Under the pieces are notes generated by a model. It was not told the DNA's origin. It worked only from the letters and a program-made list of their open reading frames with translations, and ran no database searches. Source: Edaphobacter aggregans DSM 19364 (GTDB lineage Bacteria; Acidobacteriota; Terriglobia; Terriglobales; Acidobacteriaceae). Taken from it: 64,000 bases of DNA. Positions 46,084 to 56,054 of this stretch are shown here, one piece after another (position 1 is the stretch's first letter; each line of letters opens with the position of its first letter). Made by a program: the position numbers and the translations under genes. The stretch is from assembly GCF_000745965.1 (NCBI RefSeq), contig NZ_JQKI01000019.1:1-64000 (forward strand). The letters are read 5' to 3'.

Positions 46084-46944
46084 TTAACCCGGGAGGTACG
46101 CGTTTCCCGAGGGGGCGTGGCAGGCGATGGAGGCGATGTTTTCGTGGTTGACGACGAGCTCGCGGCCTGCGGCGGCGTGGAAGCGGAAGAAGCCGAGTGA
46201 GGTGAGCTGGCCCGGGAGGAGCCAGTCGTGGGGCTCCATGATGATGAGGGGGAACTGATTGATGGTCGCGCAATCGCCGTCGAAGAGGTTCTTTTCGGCG
46301 CCCTCGATGTCGAGCTTGAGGAGGAAGGGGACGTAGGCGGTGGAGGGCTTGGCGGCGAGAAGCGTGGAGAGGGAGACCATGGAGAGCTCGGCCCCAGGGC
46401 CGGCGGGAATGGTGCGATAGGCGAGGCTGCCTTCGCCCGGGTCGGAGAGATAGGCGAAGCCGTCCTCGGCGGCGATTCCGGCCTGGCGCAGGTCTGCGTC
46501 GAGCCGGGCACAGTTCTGACGGAGAAGGTCGAAGTTGTCCGGCGCGGGTTCGATGGCGAGGATATGGGCGTCGGGATAACGTGTATTGAACCAGAGAACG
46601 CTGGCTCCGATGTTGGAGCCGCAGTCGACGATGAGCGGCTTGCGTCCGGAGGAGAGGATCCGCTGGTAGAGGTCGTTGAGGAAGGCTCCGTGGGCTCCGT
46701 TGGGGAGGTCGTACTGGCCGTCGACGAAGCACTGGCGGATGGCGGTGTAGTCGGCGAAGGTGCGGCGATGGAGGATGGCGACGGTCTTGCTGGCGCACGT
46801 GAGGCGGGAGAGCTGCAGATTAGGGGGAACGCCGGGATGCGCGATGCGGCGTACGAGGTGCACGGCGGGACGAATCGCCTGGCGCAGGCGGCGGCCAATG
46901 GGAGTGGAATTGAGGATTTCGACGGTCTCGGATTGAAGATTCAT
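46084..46944 (-). CDS. FkbM-family methyltransferase
   Basis: The product has 286 residues. The FkbM domain spans about 100-265: LIVDCGSNIGASVLWF (SAM motif I), AHILAIEPAPDNFDLLRQNC, LLKLDIEGAEKNLFDG and MEPHDWLL. Such enzymes methylate hydroxyl groups of glycans or polyketides; no biosynthetic cluster is visible here. GGAGATCC precedes the ATG. It is cytoplasmic and probably a single transcription unit. Confidence 0.85.
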   Translation of the reverse strand: MNLQSETVEILNSTPIGRRLRQAIRPAVHLVRRIAHPGVPPNLQLSRLTCASKTVAILHRRTFADYTAIRQCFVDGQYDLPNGAHGAFLNDLYQRILSSGRKPLIVDCGSNIGASVLWFNTRYPDAHILAIEPAPDNFDLLRQNCARLDADLRQAGIAAEDGFAYLSDPGEGSLAYRTIPAGPGAELSMVSLSTLLAAKPSTAYVPFLLKLDIEGAEKNLFDGDCATINQFPLIIMEPHDWLLPGQLTSLGFFRFHAAAGRELVVNHENIASIACHAPSGNAYLPG

Positions 46945-47090
46945 TGGATCTCCAGGGTTCAGTGAGTTGCCGTGCTTGAATTGTCAAACTTATACGGTGG
47001 AGCGATCGTGCGCAATTGGAAAGCAGGGGAGAGCTGCATCAGGCAGGAAACAGAAGGGATCAGCGATCAAGGAAGATCGGCCGAGGGCGT

Positions 47091-47339
47091 TCAGATGCCG
47101 AGGCCGAAGTCGACTCCCTGCTCATCGCCGGAGTGGGAGTAGAAGTCGTACGGGGTACGTCGATTGAACTTATACCGCTGGCGAAGCTCGCGGCCGATGA
47201 ACAGGCCAAGGGCGACGGCTCCCAGGCCGGCCGAGACCCAGCCGACGGTCTTGAGCAGGGTCGATTCTTCCTCGCCCTCCGGAAAGGGAAGTGTGTTCAG
47301 GGCAGAGGTTGCGACATCTTCAGTGACATCGGACTTCAT
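47091..47339 (-). CDS. Small single-pass membrane protein
   Basis: The product has 82 residues. An acidic N-terminal tail is followed by one membrane helix (TVGWVSAGLGAVALGLFIG, about 32-50), a basic stretch (RELRQRYKFNRR) and a short C-terminal tail. It looks like a small inner-membrane protein of unknown role. ATG 47339 is preferred; a GTG at 47366 would add 9 residues. No family is recognised. Confidence 0.5.
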   Translation of the reverse strand: MKSDVTEDVATSALNTLPFPEGEEESTLLKTVGWVSAGLGAVALGLFIGRELRQRYKFNRRTPYDFYSHSGDEQGVDFGLGI

Positions 47340-47444
47340 GCAAGGATGATAGCTCAGGTTGGGCACGGCTGGCTGATAACACGGCGGGGGGGAGGGGCGA
47401 AGACTTTCAGGGGATTACGGAAACGGGAATTAGAAGTGGAGGGG

Positions 47445-48104
47445 TTAGGTGACGTCAACCTTCTGGAAGCCAAGGCTATAGAGGAGGGTGGTGATGGTGG
47501 CGCGGGCGTTTTTGGCGGCGGCGTCGAGGATTCCGTCGCTGAGGGCGGTCTGCCGGAGCTGCTGCTCGGCCTTGGCACGGGTCTCGGACTCGAGGTTCTG
47601 GTCGACCGGGACGAGGATTCCGGTGGAGCGGGCGTAGACGCGGGTGTGCTGGTTGTCGAGCGCGGTGAGGAAGAGCTGGGAGGGGGGCAGGGTGACGCGG
47701 ATTGAGCGCGCGCCGTCGCTGGTCTCGGTGATGCGGACGTCCTCGGGCTTAAGCAGGGAGAGATCGACTCCGGCGATGGCCTGTCCGTGGACGACGAGGA
47801 GGATGCGGTCGCCGGCGAGGAGGTCGGGAAGGACTTCGCTGGATCGGGAGCCCTCGACGATGGTGTCGAGCGAGTAGACGACGGTCTCAAGGCGGCTGAG
47901 GCGCTGGATGCGCTGGACGACGGCGGGGACGGAGGTGTCGTAGGTGGTGGTGCGTCCTACGATGCGATCGGCGAGGCGGGCCATGAATCCGGTCGTGGCG
48001 TGACGTAGGAAGACGGCCAGGGCCGCGGCTCCGAGGAGCAGGGCGAGCAGGAAGGCGAGGAAGGAGGCCGAGGACCTGCGGCGCGTGTTGTATTGCGTGA
48101 TCAT
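47445..48104 (-). CDS. DUF4230 membrane-anchored protein
   Basis: The product has 219 residues. The N-terminal helix (ASFLAFLLALLLGAAALAVF) anchors a periplasmic domain with VVQRIQRLSRLETVVYSLDT, LLVVHGQAIAGVDLSLLKPE and the C-terminal LLYSLGFQKVDVT. This matches the plan of DUF4230 proteins, whose function is unknown. It sits between the small membrane protein and the divergent CBS gene. Confidence 0.75.
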   Translation of the reverse strand: MITQYNTRRRSSASFLAFLLALLLGAAALAVFLRHATTGFMARLADRIVGRTTTYDTSVPAVVQRIQRLSRLETVVYSLDTIVEGSRSSEVLPDLLAGDRILLVVHGQAIAGVDLSLLKPEDVRITETSDGARSIRVTLPPSQLFLTALDNQHTRVYARSTGILVPVDQNLESETRAKAEQQLRQTALSDGILDAAAKNARATITTLLYSLGFQKVDVT

Positions 48105-48417
48105 GGCTGGTTGGATGGTACTTCAGGCGACACCAAAGGATAAGGCCTTCGGGGCTGCGTCTCTCAGTGTTGCTGGTGGGATTCTGCGTGGAAAAAATGT
48201 GTGCGGGTGGTTAGCGGAAGAATTCGCTTTGAGCGTATGATGTGGGACCGAGTGACGGTCTGGTTCATAGGGTTGTGCGGGCAGACTGCCGGTTTCTGGG
48301 TCTCTGGCAGAGAGCGCCGCGCACAGAGCCGGCACGCAGCTACTGCGTGCGGCGCGCCTGCCTCGTCCTTCCTTCTGAATGCCACTCGATGGGCGCAGTT
48401 GCGTGCCAGGAGGTGCT
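48105..48417. other. 313-bp divergent gap
   Basis: This is the region between the divergent DUF4230 and CBS genes. It should hold both promoters; TATGATG near 48235 could be a -10, but no matched -35 was found. No gene or repeat was recognised. Confidence 0.35.
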
Positions 48418-48867
48418 ATGCGAGTCTTCGATCCGGTGTTGTTCATTCTGCGCAAGAAGGGTACGGATGTCTGGTCTGTTCCCTCGAATGCGACCGTCTA
48501 CGACGCAATGAAGATGATGGCGGACAAGGACGTGGGTTGTCTGGTCGTCATGGACGGCGAGGAGTTCAAGGGTCTGGTCTCGGAGCGGGACTACGCCAGG
48601 AAGGTGATCCTGCAGGGGCGCTCCTCGAAGGACACGCTGGCGAGCGAGATCATGTCGGAGCCGCTGATCACTATCCCGCCGGAGTGCACGGTGGATGAGG
48701 CGATGCGGCTGATCACGACGAACCGGATTCGCCATCTTCCGGTATTGTGCGAGGGAAAGTTGCATGGAGTGATCTCGATCGGAGACCTGGTGCAGTGGAT
48801 CTCGTTTGCACAGGACCAGACGATCGAGCAGCTTGAACATTACATTGAAGGGAAGTATCCCTGTTAG
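48418..48867 (+). CDS. Two-CBS-domain protein
   Basis: The product has 149 residues with two CBS domains: residues about 18-65 (ATVYDAMKMMADKDVGCLVV) and 80-135 (LITIPPECTVDEAMRLITTN). CBS pairs bind adenosine nucleotides and act as energy or redox sensors. This stand-alone form has no catalytic domain. AGGAGGTGCT is directly upstream of the ATG, an ideal ribosome site. It is convergent with nuoN, 57 bp away. Confidence 0.88.
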   Translation: MRVFDPVLFILRKKGTDVWSVPSNATVYDAMKMMADKDVGCLVVMDGEEFKGLVSERDYARKVILQGRSSKDTLASEIMSEPLITIPPECTVDEAMRLITTNRIRHLPVLCEGKLHGVISIGDLVQWISFAQDQTIEQLEHYIEGKYPC

Positions 48868-48924
48868 AGCAGTGCGCTCTGCTACTGATGCGTTAGAGAG
48901 GGCTGTGCGATGCGTGTGCGTGGG

Positions 48925-50376
48925 TCAACCGAGGGTGCGGGTTGCGTGCACGAGGAGATTCCAGAGGGGCGCGGGGTAGATTCCGAGAAGAAAGACGAGG
49001 CCGGTGAGGACGGCGAGGGCTACGGTTCCCAGCAGAGGCAGGGGAAGTGAGTCGGAGTCTCCGATGGTGGCGTGCTCGGCCGGCTGCGCGACCATCGCGG
49101 TGACGACGCGCAGATAGTAGAAGAGTCCGATGGTGCTGCTGATGACGAGTGAGAAGAGAAGAAGCCACTGGGAGCGCGATGCGCCTGCGGTGAGGACGTA
49201 GAACTTGCCGAGGAAGCCTGCGGTGAGGGGGATTCCGGCGAGCGAGAGCAGCATGATGGTGAGGGCGGCGGCGAGCAGCGGTCTCTGCCAGAATAGGCCG
49301 CGGTAGCGGTCGAGCGAGGCGGCCTCCCAACGCGGGCCGGAGAGAAGCGTCATGGTGCCGAAGGCTCCGAGGATGGTGACGAGATACGCGGTGAGGTAGT
49401 AGGTCGCCGCCGGAACGCCGAGTCTGCCGCCGGCGATGAGCGCAACCAGAAAGTAGCCCATGTGCGCGATGGACGAGTAGGCGAGGATGCGTTTGACGTT
49501 GGCCTGGCGGAGGGCGAGGAGGTTGCCGGCGAACATGGAAGCGATGGCGATGATGGTAAGGACGAGGTAGGTGGCGCCGGTGATCTCACCGCTCTCGGTG
49601 TGAAGCCAGCGCAGCAGCAGAGCGAACGTGCCGCCCTTGGAGACGGTAGCGATAAAGGCGGTGACCGGCAGGGGCGCGCCCTCGTAGACGTCGGGCGTCC
49701 AGAGGTGGAAGGGAACGACGGCGAGTTTGAAGCCGATTCCTGTGAGCGAGAGCATCAGGCCTGCGAGGAGAAGGATGGAGTTCGCTTGTCCGCTGGGGTG
49801 CGTGATGGCGGTGAACTGGGAGAGGTCCATCGATCCTGATCCGGCGTAGATGAGAGCGAGGCCGAAGAGAAGGATGGAGGAAGAGGACGCGGCGAGGACG
49901 AGGTATTTGATGCCGGCCTCGATGGAGATTCGTTCGCTGCGGATGTAGGCGATGAGGGCGTAGAGCGCGACGCTGAGCAGCTCGAGGCCGAGGAAGAATG
50001 AGGCGAAGGTTCGGCTGGCGGCGAGCACCATGGCTCCGGTGGTTGCGAGGAGGGCGAGGAGGTAGAACTCTTCGCGATGCTCCTGTCGTCGGTTGAGGTA
50101 GTCGTAGGCGAAGAGGAGGACGAAGGCGGCGGCGACGAGGAGGATCGCCATGTAGAGGTAGGAGTAGAGATCGAGGATGAGGAAGCGAGTGAGCTGCTGG
50201 GGCTCGGCGGACAAGGACGCGAAGGGCAGGCTGAGGAGTGCTGCAAGAAGTCCGGCGAGGGAGATGGCGGCGGCTGCCGCGTGGTTGCGGCGGACAGCGA
50301 TCGCGAGCATGAGGAGAACTGCGGTCGCTGAGATGATCAGCAGCGGCGAAGATGCGAGAAGCGCGGCGGAGCTCAT
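48925..50376 (-). CDS. nuoN: NADH-quinone oxidoreductase subunit N
   Basis: The product has 483 residues and about 14 membrane helices. It is one of three antiporter-like proton-pumping subunits of the membrane arm. VPFHLWTPDVYEGAPLPVTA carries the conserved segment for channel lysine and proline residues, and KRILAYSSIAHMGY is typical. GGAGGTAAACG precedes the ATG. It is the last gene of the operon, 3 bp after nuoM. Confidence 0.95.
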   Translation of the reverse strand: MSSAALLASSPLLIISATAVLLMLAIAVRRNHAAAAAISLAGLLAALLSLPFASLSAEPQQLTRFLILDLYSYLYMAILLVAAAFVLLFAYDYLNRRQEHREEFYLLALLATTGAMVLAASRTFASFFLGLELLSVALYALIAYIRSERISIEAGIKYLVLAASSSSILLFGLALIYAGSGSMDLSQFTAITHPSGQANSILLLAGLMLSLTGIGFKLAVVPFHLWTPDVYEGAPLPVTAFIATVSKGGTFALLLRWLHTESGEITGATYLVLTIIAIASMFAGNLLALRQANVKRILAYSSIAHMGYFLVALIAGGRLGVPAATYYLTAYLVTILGAFGTMTLLSGPRWEAASLDRYRGLFWQRPLLAAALTIMLLSLAGIPLTAGFLGKFYVLTAGASRSQWLLLFSLVISSTIGLFYYLRVVTAMVAQPAEHATIGDSDSLPLPLLGTVALAVLTGLVFLLGIYPAPLWNLLVHATRTLG

Positions 50377-50379
50377 CGT

Positions 50380-51861
50380 TTACCTCCGTGCCTGCTGGGG
50401 CAGTTCGATCTGCTGTGCGGCGGCGAGGCCGGGGCGGACGGTGCGCAGGAGTGGCTGTGGATAGAGGCCGATCCAGACGAGAAGGAGCATCATGAGCCCG
50501 AGGGCGGCCCACTCGCGCGGGCGCATGTCGGGCAGCTTCCAGTGATGCTGGTTGGGTCCCTGGAAGGCGTTCTGCGCGAATCGCAAGCCGTAGAGAGTGG
50601 CGAAGACGAGGCCGAGGGTTGCGACTACGGCGAGAGGGACGCTGACGCGATAAGTGCCGAGGAGGACGAGGAACTCGCCGACGAAGTCTCCGAGGCCGGG
50701 AAGGCCGAGCGAGGCCATGGCGAAGACGAGGCCTGCGCCGCTGAGTGCGGGCATGGTCTCCCACAGGCCGCCCATCTGGGAGATCTCGCGGGTGTGGAGG
50801 CGTTCCTGAAGCAGGCCGGCGAGGATGAAGAGCGCGCCGGTGCTGATTCCGTGGCTGATCATCTGGACGACGGCTCCTTCGAGGGCGATCTGGTTTTGGG
50901 CGAAGATGCCGAGGAGCACGAAGCCCATGTGGCTGACGCTGGTGTAGGCGACGAGGCGCTTGAGGTCGGTCTGGCCGACGGCGAGCACGGCGCCGTAGAT
51001 GATTCCGATGACCCCGATGGTCATCATGAGCGGAGCAAGCTCGTGCGATGGGCCGGGGAAGAGCGGCAGGACGAAGCGAATCATCCCATAGGCTCCGGTC
51101 TTGAGGAGCAGACCAGCGAGGACGACGCTGCCTGCGGTGGGGGCTTCGGTGTGGGCGTCGGGGAGCCATGTGTGGAAGGGGAACGCGGGCAGCTTGACCG
51201 CGAAGGCGATGAGGAACCCGAGCATCAGCCGGCGCGCAGTGCGGGGCGAGAGGCTGGTTTGCATCAGCTGTTGGTAGTCGAAGGTGAAGATGCCGGTGGA
51301 CTGGTAGTGGAGGATGGCGAGCGTGACGATGGCGATGAGCATGAGCAGGCCGCTCAGCTGTGTGAAGAGGAAGAATTTTGTCGAGGCGTAGATGCGGCGC
51401 TCGTGTCCCCAGATGGCGATTAGGAGGTACATGGGCACGAGCATCAGCTCCCAGAAGAGGTAGAAGACGAAGAGATCGACGGCGAGGAAGACTCCGGTGA
51501 TGCCGGCGAGCACCCAGAGCAGGTTGAAGTGGAAGAAGCCGACGCGCTCGCGGACCTCGGTCCATGAGGCGAGGACGGCCATGATGCCGAGGAAGTAGGT
51601 GAGGAGCAGGAGGGCGAGGCTGAGACCGTCGACGGCGAGATGGAGATGGATGCCGAACTGGGGTATCCATGGGTAGTTGCATTCGACGAGCCAGCGCGCG
51701 GGCGCGGCGGAGGGAGCCATCCAGATGCCGAGGCAGATGGCGAGGTCGATAAGCGTGCTGATCACGGCGATCCAGCGCGCCACGACGACGCTGCGGCGCG
51801 CGGCGATCCATGAGGCTATGCCGCCGACGATCAGGACCAGGACGAGGCTTGGAAGGATCAT
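50380..51861 (-). CDS. nuoM: NADH-quinone oxidoreductase subunit M
   Basis: The product has 493 residues and about 14 membrane helices. It is an antiporter-like membrane-arm subunit. LPAFPFHTWLPDAHTEAPTA and KRLVAYTSVSHMGFVLLGIF are hallmarks. GAGGTGC precedes the ATG, 9 bp after the nuoL stop. Length and motifs are normal, so it should be active in proton transfer. Confidence 0.95.
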   Translation of the reverse strand: MILPSLVLVLIVGGIASWIAARRSVVVARWIAVISTLIDLAICLGIWMAPSAAPARWLVECNYPWIPQFGIHLHLAVDGLSLALLLLTYFLGIMAVLASWTEVRERVGFFHFNLLWVLAGITGVFLAVDLFVFYLFWELMLVPMYLLIAIWGHERRIYASTKFFLFTQLSGLLMLIAIVTLAILHYQSTGIFTFDYQQLMQTSLSPRTARRLMLGFLIAFAVKLPAFPFHTWLPDAHTEAPTAGSVVLAGLLLKTGAYGMIRFVLPLFPGPSHELAPLMMTIGVIGIIYGAVLAVGQTDLKRLVAYTSVSHMGFVLLGIFAQNQIALEGAVVQMISHGISTGALFILAGLLQERLHTREISQMGGLWETMPALSGAGLVFAMASLGLPGLGDFVGEFLVLLGTYRVSVPLAVVATLGLVFATLYGLRFAQNAFQGPNQHHWKLPDMRPREWAALGLMMLLLVWIGLYPQPLLRTVRPGLAAAQQIELPQQARR

Positions 51862-51870
51862 GCAAGCACC

Positions 51871-53745
51871 TCAGCGAGCGAACAATGCGATTGCGAGAAC
51901 TGCGGCCGTGCCCATGGCAAGGCCGGTTGCGTACCAGCGAAGGCTGCCGGTCTGCGTGAGACGCAGGGTGCGGTAGCCGAGGACGGTGATCTGCGCGATA
52001 CCGTTGATGGGGATGTCCGCGGGGTCCTTGGCGATCTTGTGGGTGAGCCAGCGGAACGGGCGGACGAAGAGCTTGTCGTAGAGCCAATCGAAGCCCCAGC
52101 CCGCGAGCCACAGTCGCTCGATGAAGTTCTGGGCGGGCATGCGGGCGCGTTGTGGGCCGAAGAGCAGATAGGCGAAGGTGAGTCCGAGGGCAAAGACGAG
52201 GCTGGCGGAGAGCGCGGTGATGGTCTCGGTGATGGGGCCGATGTGGACCTCTTCGAGCGGCGGAAGGACGCTCGCGAGGAAGTTGGAGAGCGCAGGCACT
52301 CCACCGAAGTGAGGAGGCGTGTCCACGTATCCTCCGATGAGCGAGAGGACGCAGAGCACGATGAGCGAGAGGCGCACGGCGAGGCCGCTGTGTTGTTTGA
52401 CGTGCAACTGCTGCGGGCCAAAAAACGCGAGCAAAATCATGCGGAAGGTGTAGAGCGAGGTCAGCATGGCTCCGGTCATGCCGGCGATCCAGAACCATGC
52501 GTTGCCGTTGGGGCCGGCCCAGGACTGCCAGAGGATGAGGTCTTTGCTGAAGAAGCCGGCGGTGAGGAGCGGAAGGCCCGCCAGCGCGGAGCCGCCGATG
52601 ATGAAGGACCAGAAGGCGAGCGGCAGTTCGGAGCGGAGGCCGCCCATGCGATAGAGGTCCTGCTCGTGAACGGCGTGGATGACGACGCCGGCGGCGAGGA
52701 AGAGGAGAGCCTTGAAGAAGGCGTGGGTCATGAGATGGAACATGGCGGCGGACCAGGCGCCGAGTCCGAGAGCGAGGAACATGTAACCGATCTGGCTGAT
52801 GGTGGAGTAGGCGAGGACGCGCTTCATGTCGTGCTGAGCGAGCGCGCTGAAGGACGCCATCAGCATCGTCGCGGTGCCGATGATGGCGACGGCGAACTGC
52901 ACGGAGGGCGCGAGAGCGAAGAGGGTGTGGGTACGGGCGATGAGATAGACGCCCGCGGTGACCATGGTGGCGGCGTGGATCAGCGCGCTGGTGGGCGTGG
53001 GCCCGGCCATGGCGTCGGGTAGCCATGTCTGAAGCGGAAGCTGTGCGGATTTGCCGACGGCTCCACCGAGCAGCAGTGCCGCTGCTGCTACAGCGATGCC
53101 GCTTGCTGGAGGCCACTGCACGACAGCGCGATGCATCAGCGTTTGGATGTCGAGCGTGCCGAGGTGCGTGAAGAGGAGGAAGAGTCCGAGAGCGAAGGCG
53201 GTGTCGCCACAGCGGGTGACGATGAAGGCCTTGTTGGCGGCGCGCACGTTCTGCGGCTCGCGGTACCAGAAGCCGATGAGGAGGAAGCTGCAGAGGCCGA
53301 CGCCCTCCCAGCCGAGGTAGAGGAGGAGGAGATTGTTCGCCAGTACGAGGGTGAGCATGGAGGCGACGAAGAGATTCATGTAGGCGAAGAAGCGCGAGTA
53401 GCCTTCGTCGTCGCGCATGTACTCGACCGAGTAGAGGTGGATGAGGAAGCCGACGAAGCTGACGACGAGGAGCATGATGAGCGAGACGGAGTCGAGGTAG
53501 AAGGCGATCTCGGGGCGAAAGCCGCCGGTGTCCATCCATGTCCAAAGGTGCTGGGTGAAGGCATCGCCGGGAGGAGGGGAGGTGATGAAGTCTGCGGTGA
53601 CGAGCAGCGTGATTGCGGCTGAGAGTCCGATGGAGCCGGCGCCGAGGAGCGCGACGGCGCGGCGCGAAAGACAGGAGCCGAAGAGTGCGAGCACGGCGGC
53701 GCTGGCGAAGGGGATGGCGACGATGAGCCACAGCAGCTGGAGCAT
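51871..53745 (-). CDS. nuoL: NADH-quinone oxidoreductase subunit L
   Basis: The product has 624 residues. It is the distal proton-pumping subunit with the long lateral helix at its C-terminus. KSAQLPLQTWLPDAMAGPTP and MTHAFFKALLFLAAGVVIHA are family signatures. The GLGAWSAAMFH segment and the hydrophilic stretch near residue 520 are normal. It starts 1 bp after the nuoK stop (TAA-C-ATG), consistent with translational coupling. Confidence 0.95.
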   Translation of the reverse strand: MLQLLWLIVAIPFASAAVLALFGSCLSRRAVALLGAGSIGLSAAITLLVTADFITSPPPGDAFTQHLWTWMDTGGFRPEIAFYLDSVSLIMLLVVSFVGFLIHLYSVEYMRDDEGYSRFFAYMNLFVASMLTLVLANNLLLLYLGWEGVGLCSFLLIGFWYREPQNVRAANKAFIVTRCGDTAFALGLFLLFTHLGTLDIQTLMHRAVVQWPPASGIAVAAAALLLGGAVGKSAQLPLQTWLPDAMAGPTPTSALIHAATMVTAGVYLIARTHTLFALAPSVQFAVAIIGTATMLMASFSALAQHDMKRVLAYSTISQIGYMFLALGLGAWSAAMFHLMTHAFFKALLFLAAGVVIHAVHEQDLYRMGGLRSELPLAFWSFIIGGSALAGLPLLTAGFFSKDLILWQSWAGPNGNAWFWIAGMTGAMLTSLYTFRMILLAFFGPQQLHVKQHSGLAVRLSLIVLCVLSLIGGYVDTPPHFGGVPALSNFLASVLPPLEEVHIGPITETITALSASLVFALGLTFAYLLFGPQRARMPAQNFIERLWLAGWGFDWLYDKLFVRPFRWLTHKIAKDPADIPINGIAQITVLGYRTLRLTQTGSLRWYATGLAMGTAAVLAIALFAR

Positions 53746-53746
53746 G

Positions 53747-54055
53747 TTAGCCTCTCAACTCGCTGGCAGCGTCGACATCGAGGGCGAGCTGCCGTTTGTG
53801 GTAGAGGAGGACGAAGGCGAGGCCGACCGAGACCTCGGCGGCTGCCATGGAGAGGATGAAGAGGAACATGATCTGGCCGTCGGGCTGCGCCCATCGCGCG
53901 CCTGCTCCGATGAAGGCAAGGCCGCTGGCGTTGAGCATGATCTCGATGCTCATGAGGGTGAAGATGAGATTACGCCGCGTGAGAAGTCCCACGAGACCCA
54001 GCAGAAACAAGATCGCTGCGAGAATCAGTATGTGCTCGATCGGTACTGGTGGCAT
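53747..54055 (-). CDS. nuoK: NADH-quinone oxidoreductase subunit K
   Basis: The product has 102 residues and three membrane helices. [20 protein letters not shown] contains the conserved Glu in the second helix that takes part in proton transfer, and [18 protein letters not shown] is typical. ATG 54055 follows GGAGACGC. Its first 86 nt lie inside the 3' end of nuoJ in another frame. Length is normal for NuoK. Confidence 0.95.
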   Translation of the reverse strand: MPPVPIEHILILAAILFLLGLVGLLTRRNLIFTLMSIEIMLNASGLAFIGAGARWAQPDGQIMFLFILSMAAAEVSVGLAFVLLYHKRQLALDVDAASELRG

Positions 54056-54563
54056 GTTGCGTCTCCTCTCTGGCGATTGCATGACGTCCAAGATGAAATG
54101 CTCCGACGAGGCCTGCCATCAACAGCAGTGAGGCTAGCTCGACTCCGATCCAGTAGTCGCCGAAGAGCGCGATGCCTACTTGCTTTGGGCCGACGGTGGT
54201 CATTGGCGTGGTGGATTGGGGAGTGAGCGCGGCGCAGAACGCAAGCTCTCCCAGCAGAACAAGGGCGAGCAGAGCGGGGCCGGCCCAGTTGCGCGGCTTG
54301 AGCCCCTCGCGTTCCACCTCCATGGCGTGTTCGGCGAGGTTGAGCATCATGACGACGAAGACGAAGAGAACCATGATGGCTCCGGCGTAGATCATGATCT
54401 CGAGCGCGGCGACGAAGGGCGCGCCTAGCGCGTAGAAGTCTGCCGCCACCGCGAGCAGCGAGACGATGAGATAGAGCAGAGCGTGCACTGCGTGGCGTTG
54501 CGTGATTGCAAGCAGCGTGGCGACGACGGCGAGAATCCCGGCGAGATAGAAGAGCAGGGTCAT
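53970..54563 (-). CDS. nuoJ: NADH-quinone oxidoreductase subunit J, extended C-terminus
   Basis: The product has 197 residues. Five membrane helices are present (about 1-165), with [20 protein letters not shown] as the conserved core. The last 28 residues, after about [13 protein letters not shown], are Ser/Thr/Asp/Arg-rich and hydrophilic. They are encoded by DNA that overlaps the start of nuoK by 86 nt. In most operons this overlap is a few bases, so the tail looks like a secondary loss of the original stop or a frameshift. Confidence 0.92.
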   Translation of the reverse strand: MTLLFYLAGILAVVATLLAITQRHAVHALLYLIVSLLAVAADFYALGAPFVAALEIMIYAGAIMVLFVFVVMMLNLAEHAMEVEREGLKPRNWAGPALLALVLLGELAFCAALTPQSTTPMTTVGPKQVGIALFGDYWIGVELASLLLMAGLVGAFHLGRHAIAREETQHATSTDRAHTDSRSDLVSAGSRGTSHAA

Positions 54564-54571
54564 GGCACCTC

Positions 54572-55087
54572 TCAGGGCATCAGGCTGTGATTATCCACGG
54601 GAGGAAGCTCATTTTCGGACTGTCCTTTGTCCTTGCCTCCGATGGCGACGCCGGCGACGCGCCAGAAGTTGTAGTCGGGGTACTTTCCCGGGCCGTCGAT
54701 CATCAGGTCGGATTTCTCGTAGACGAGATTCTGTCGCTTGTACTCGCCCATCTCGGTATCGGGAGTGAGTTGGATGGCGTAGGTGGGGCAGGCCTCTTCG
54801 CAGTAGCCGCAGAAGATGCAGCGGGAGAAGTTGATCCGGAAGAACTCCGGGTATCGTCTGCCGTGCTCGTCTTCGGTTGACTGGAGCGAGATGCAGTCGA
54901 CGGGGCAGGCGACGGCGCAGAGATTGCAGGCGACGCAGCGCTCTCCACCGTCGGGGTCGCGTGTGAGAACGATGCGGCCGCGGTATCGAGGCGCGAGATA
55001 GGCTTTTTGTTCGGGATACTGAACCGTCACGCGCTTTGCGAACGCGTGGCGGAAGACCTCCCACATGGAACGCACGAGGCTGAGCAC
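54572..55087 (-). CDS. nuoI: NADH-quinone oxidoreductase subunit I
   Basis: The product has 171 residues. It carries the two [4Fe-4S] clusters N6a and N6b in the peripheral arm, with [15 protein letters not shown] and [12 protein letters not shown]. The start is inferred as GTG 55087 because GGGAGG lies 7-12 nt upstream and the product then begins [19 protein letters not shown] 55126 is possible but would overlap nuoH by 26 nt. The C-terminal tail of about 40 residues is longer than in E. coli. Confidence 0.93.
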   Translation of the reverse strand: MLSLVRSMWEVFRHAFAKRVTVQYPEQKAYLAPRYRGRIVLTRDPDGGERCVACNLCAVACPVDCISLQSTEDEHGRRYPEFFRINFSRCIFCGYCEEACPTYAIQLTPDTEMGEYKRQNLVYEKSDLMIDGPGKYPDYNFWRVAGVAIGGKDKGQSENELPPVDNHSLMP

Positions 55088-55100
55088 AGAGTGCCTCCCT

Positions 55101-56054
55101 TCATCTTCGCGCCAGTACGACGGCACCGGTCACGAGAAGGTTGACCAAGGCAAGGGGCAGCATCACCTTCCAGCCCCAGGACATGAGTTGATCGAAACGC
55201 GGCCGGGGAAGCGCCGCGCGAAACAGGATGAACATGCAGATGAAGAACATGGTTTTGGCTGCGAACCAGAGCGCTGGTGGCAGGACAGGGCCGAGCCAGC
55301 CGCCGAAGAAGAGCAGCGAGATCGCCGCCGAGATGAGGATGACGCCGATGTACTCGCCGACGAAGAACATGCCGAACTTCATGCCGGAGTACTCGGAGTG
55401 AAAGCCGGCGATCAGCTCGCTTTCGGCCTCGGCGAGATCGAAGGGCAGACGGCGCGTCTCCGCGACTCCGGCGATGAGAAAGAGGACGAAGCCGAGGAAT
55501 TGAGGAACGACGAACCAGAGGCCTCGCTGTGCTTCGACGATGTCGGTGAGGCGGAAGGAGCCGGCCAGGATGACGGCGCCGAGCAGCGAGAGGCCCATGA
55601 AGACCTCGTAGCTCATCATCTGTGCCGCAGCGCGGATGCCGCCGAGCAGAGCGTACTTGTTGTTCGACGACCATCCGGCGAGCACGACGCTGTAGACGCC
55701 GAGCGACGACATCGCCAGCAGGAAGAGAATGCCGATGTTGAGGTCGGCGATGACGAAGCCTGGAGCGAAGGGGATGACGGCGAAGGAGATGAGCGCGGTC
55801 GCGACGACAATGGCGGGCGCGAGGACGAAGACAGCCTTGTCGGCGAAGGGAGGGATCCAGTCTTCTTTGGTGAAGAGCTTGATGGAGTCGGCGACGATCT
55901 GCCCGAGGCCGAAGGGGCCGACGCGGTTAGGGCCGTAGCGGTCCTGCCAGAGCGCGAGCAGACGCCGTTCGACCCAGATCAATCCGGCGGAGAGATTGAG
56001 CACCACGAACAGCACAACCGCGATGACGATGAGAGGAAAGAGGACAGCTTTCAT
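55101..56054 (-). CDS. nuoH: NADH-quinone oxidoreductase subunit H
   Basis: The product has 317 residues and eight membrane helices. It forms part of the quinone chamber and links the two arms. [20 protein letters not shown] and the [20 protein letters not shown] segment are diagnostic. Its ATG overlaps the nuoG stop by 4 nt (ATGA), so the two are translationally coupled. Confidence 0.95.
   Translation of the reverse strand: MKAVLFPLIVIAVVLFVVLNLSAGLIWVERRLLALWQDRYGPNRVGPFGLGQIVADSIKLFTKEDWIPPFADKAVFVLAPAIVVATALISFAVIPFAPGFVIADLNIGILFLLAMSSLGVYSVVLAGWSSNNKYALLGGIRAAAQMMSYEVFMGLSLLGAVILAGSFRLTDIVEAQRGLWFVVPQFLGFVLFLIAGVAETRRLPFDLAEAESELIAGFHSEYSGMKFGMFFVGEYIGVILISAAISLLFFGGWLGPVLPPALWFAAKTMFFICMFILFRAALPRPRFDQLMSWGWKVMLPLALVNLLVTGAVVLARR

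Noticed and set aside
49586..53731. A very long open frame on the minus strand across nuoN, nuoM and nuoL
   Set aside because: Its product is an Arg/Pro/His-rich string without family features. It is a high-GC shadow of nuoL and nuoM, whose own frames show clear complex I motifs.
55088..55126. Longer NuoI start at ATG 55126
   Set aside because: It would overlap nuoH by 26 nt and place the GGGAGG ribosome site inside the gene. GTG 55087 fits better, though the longer form cannot be ruled out.
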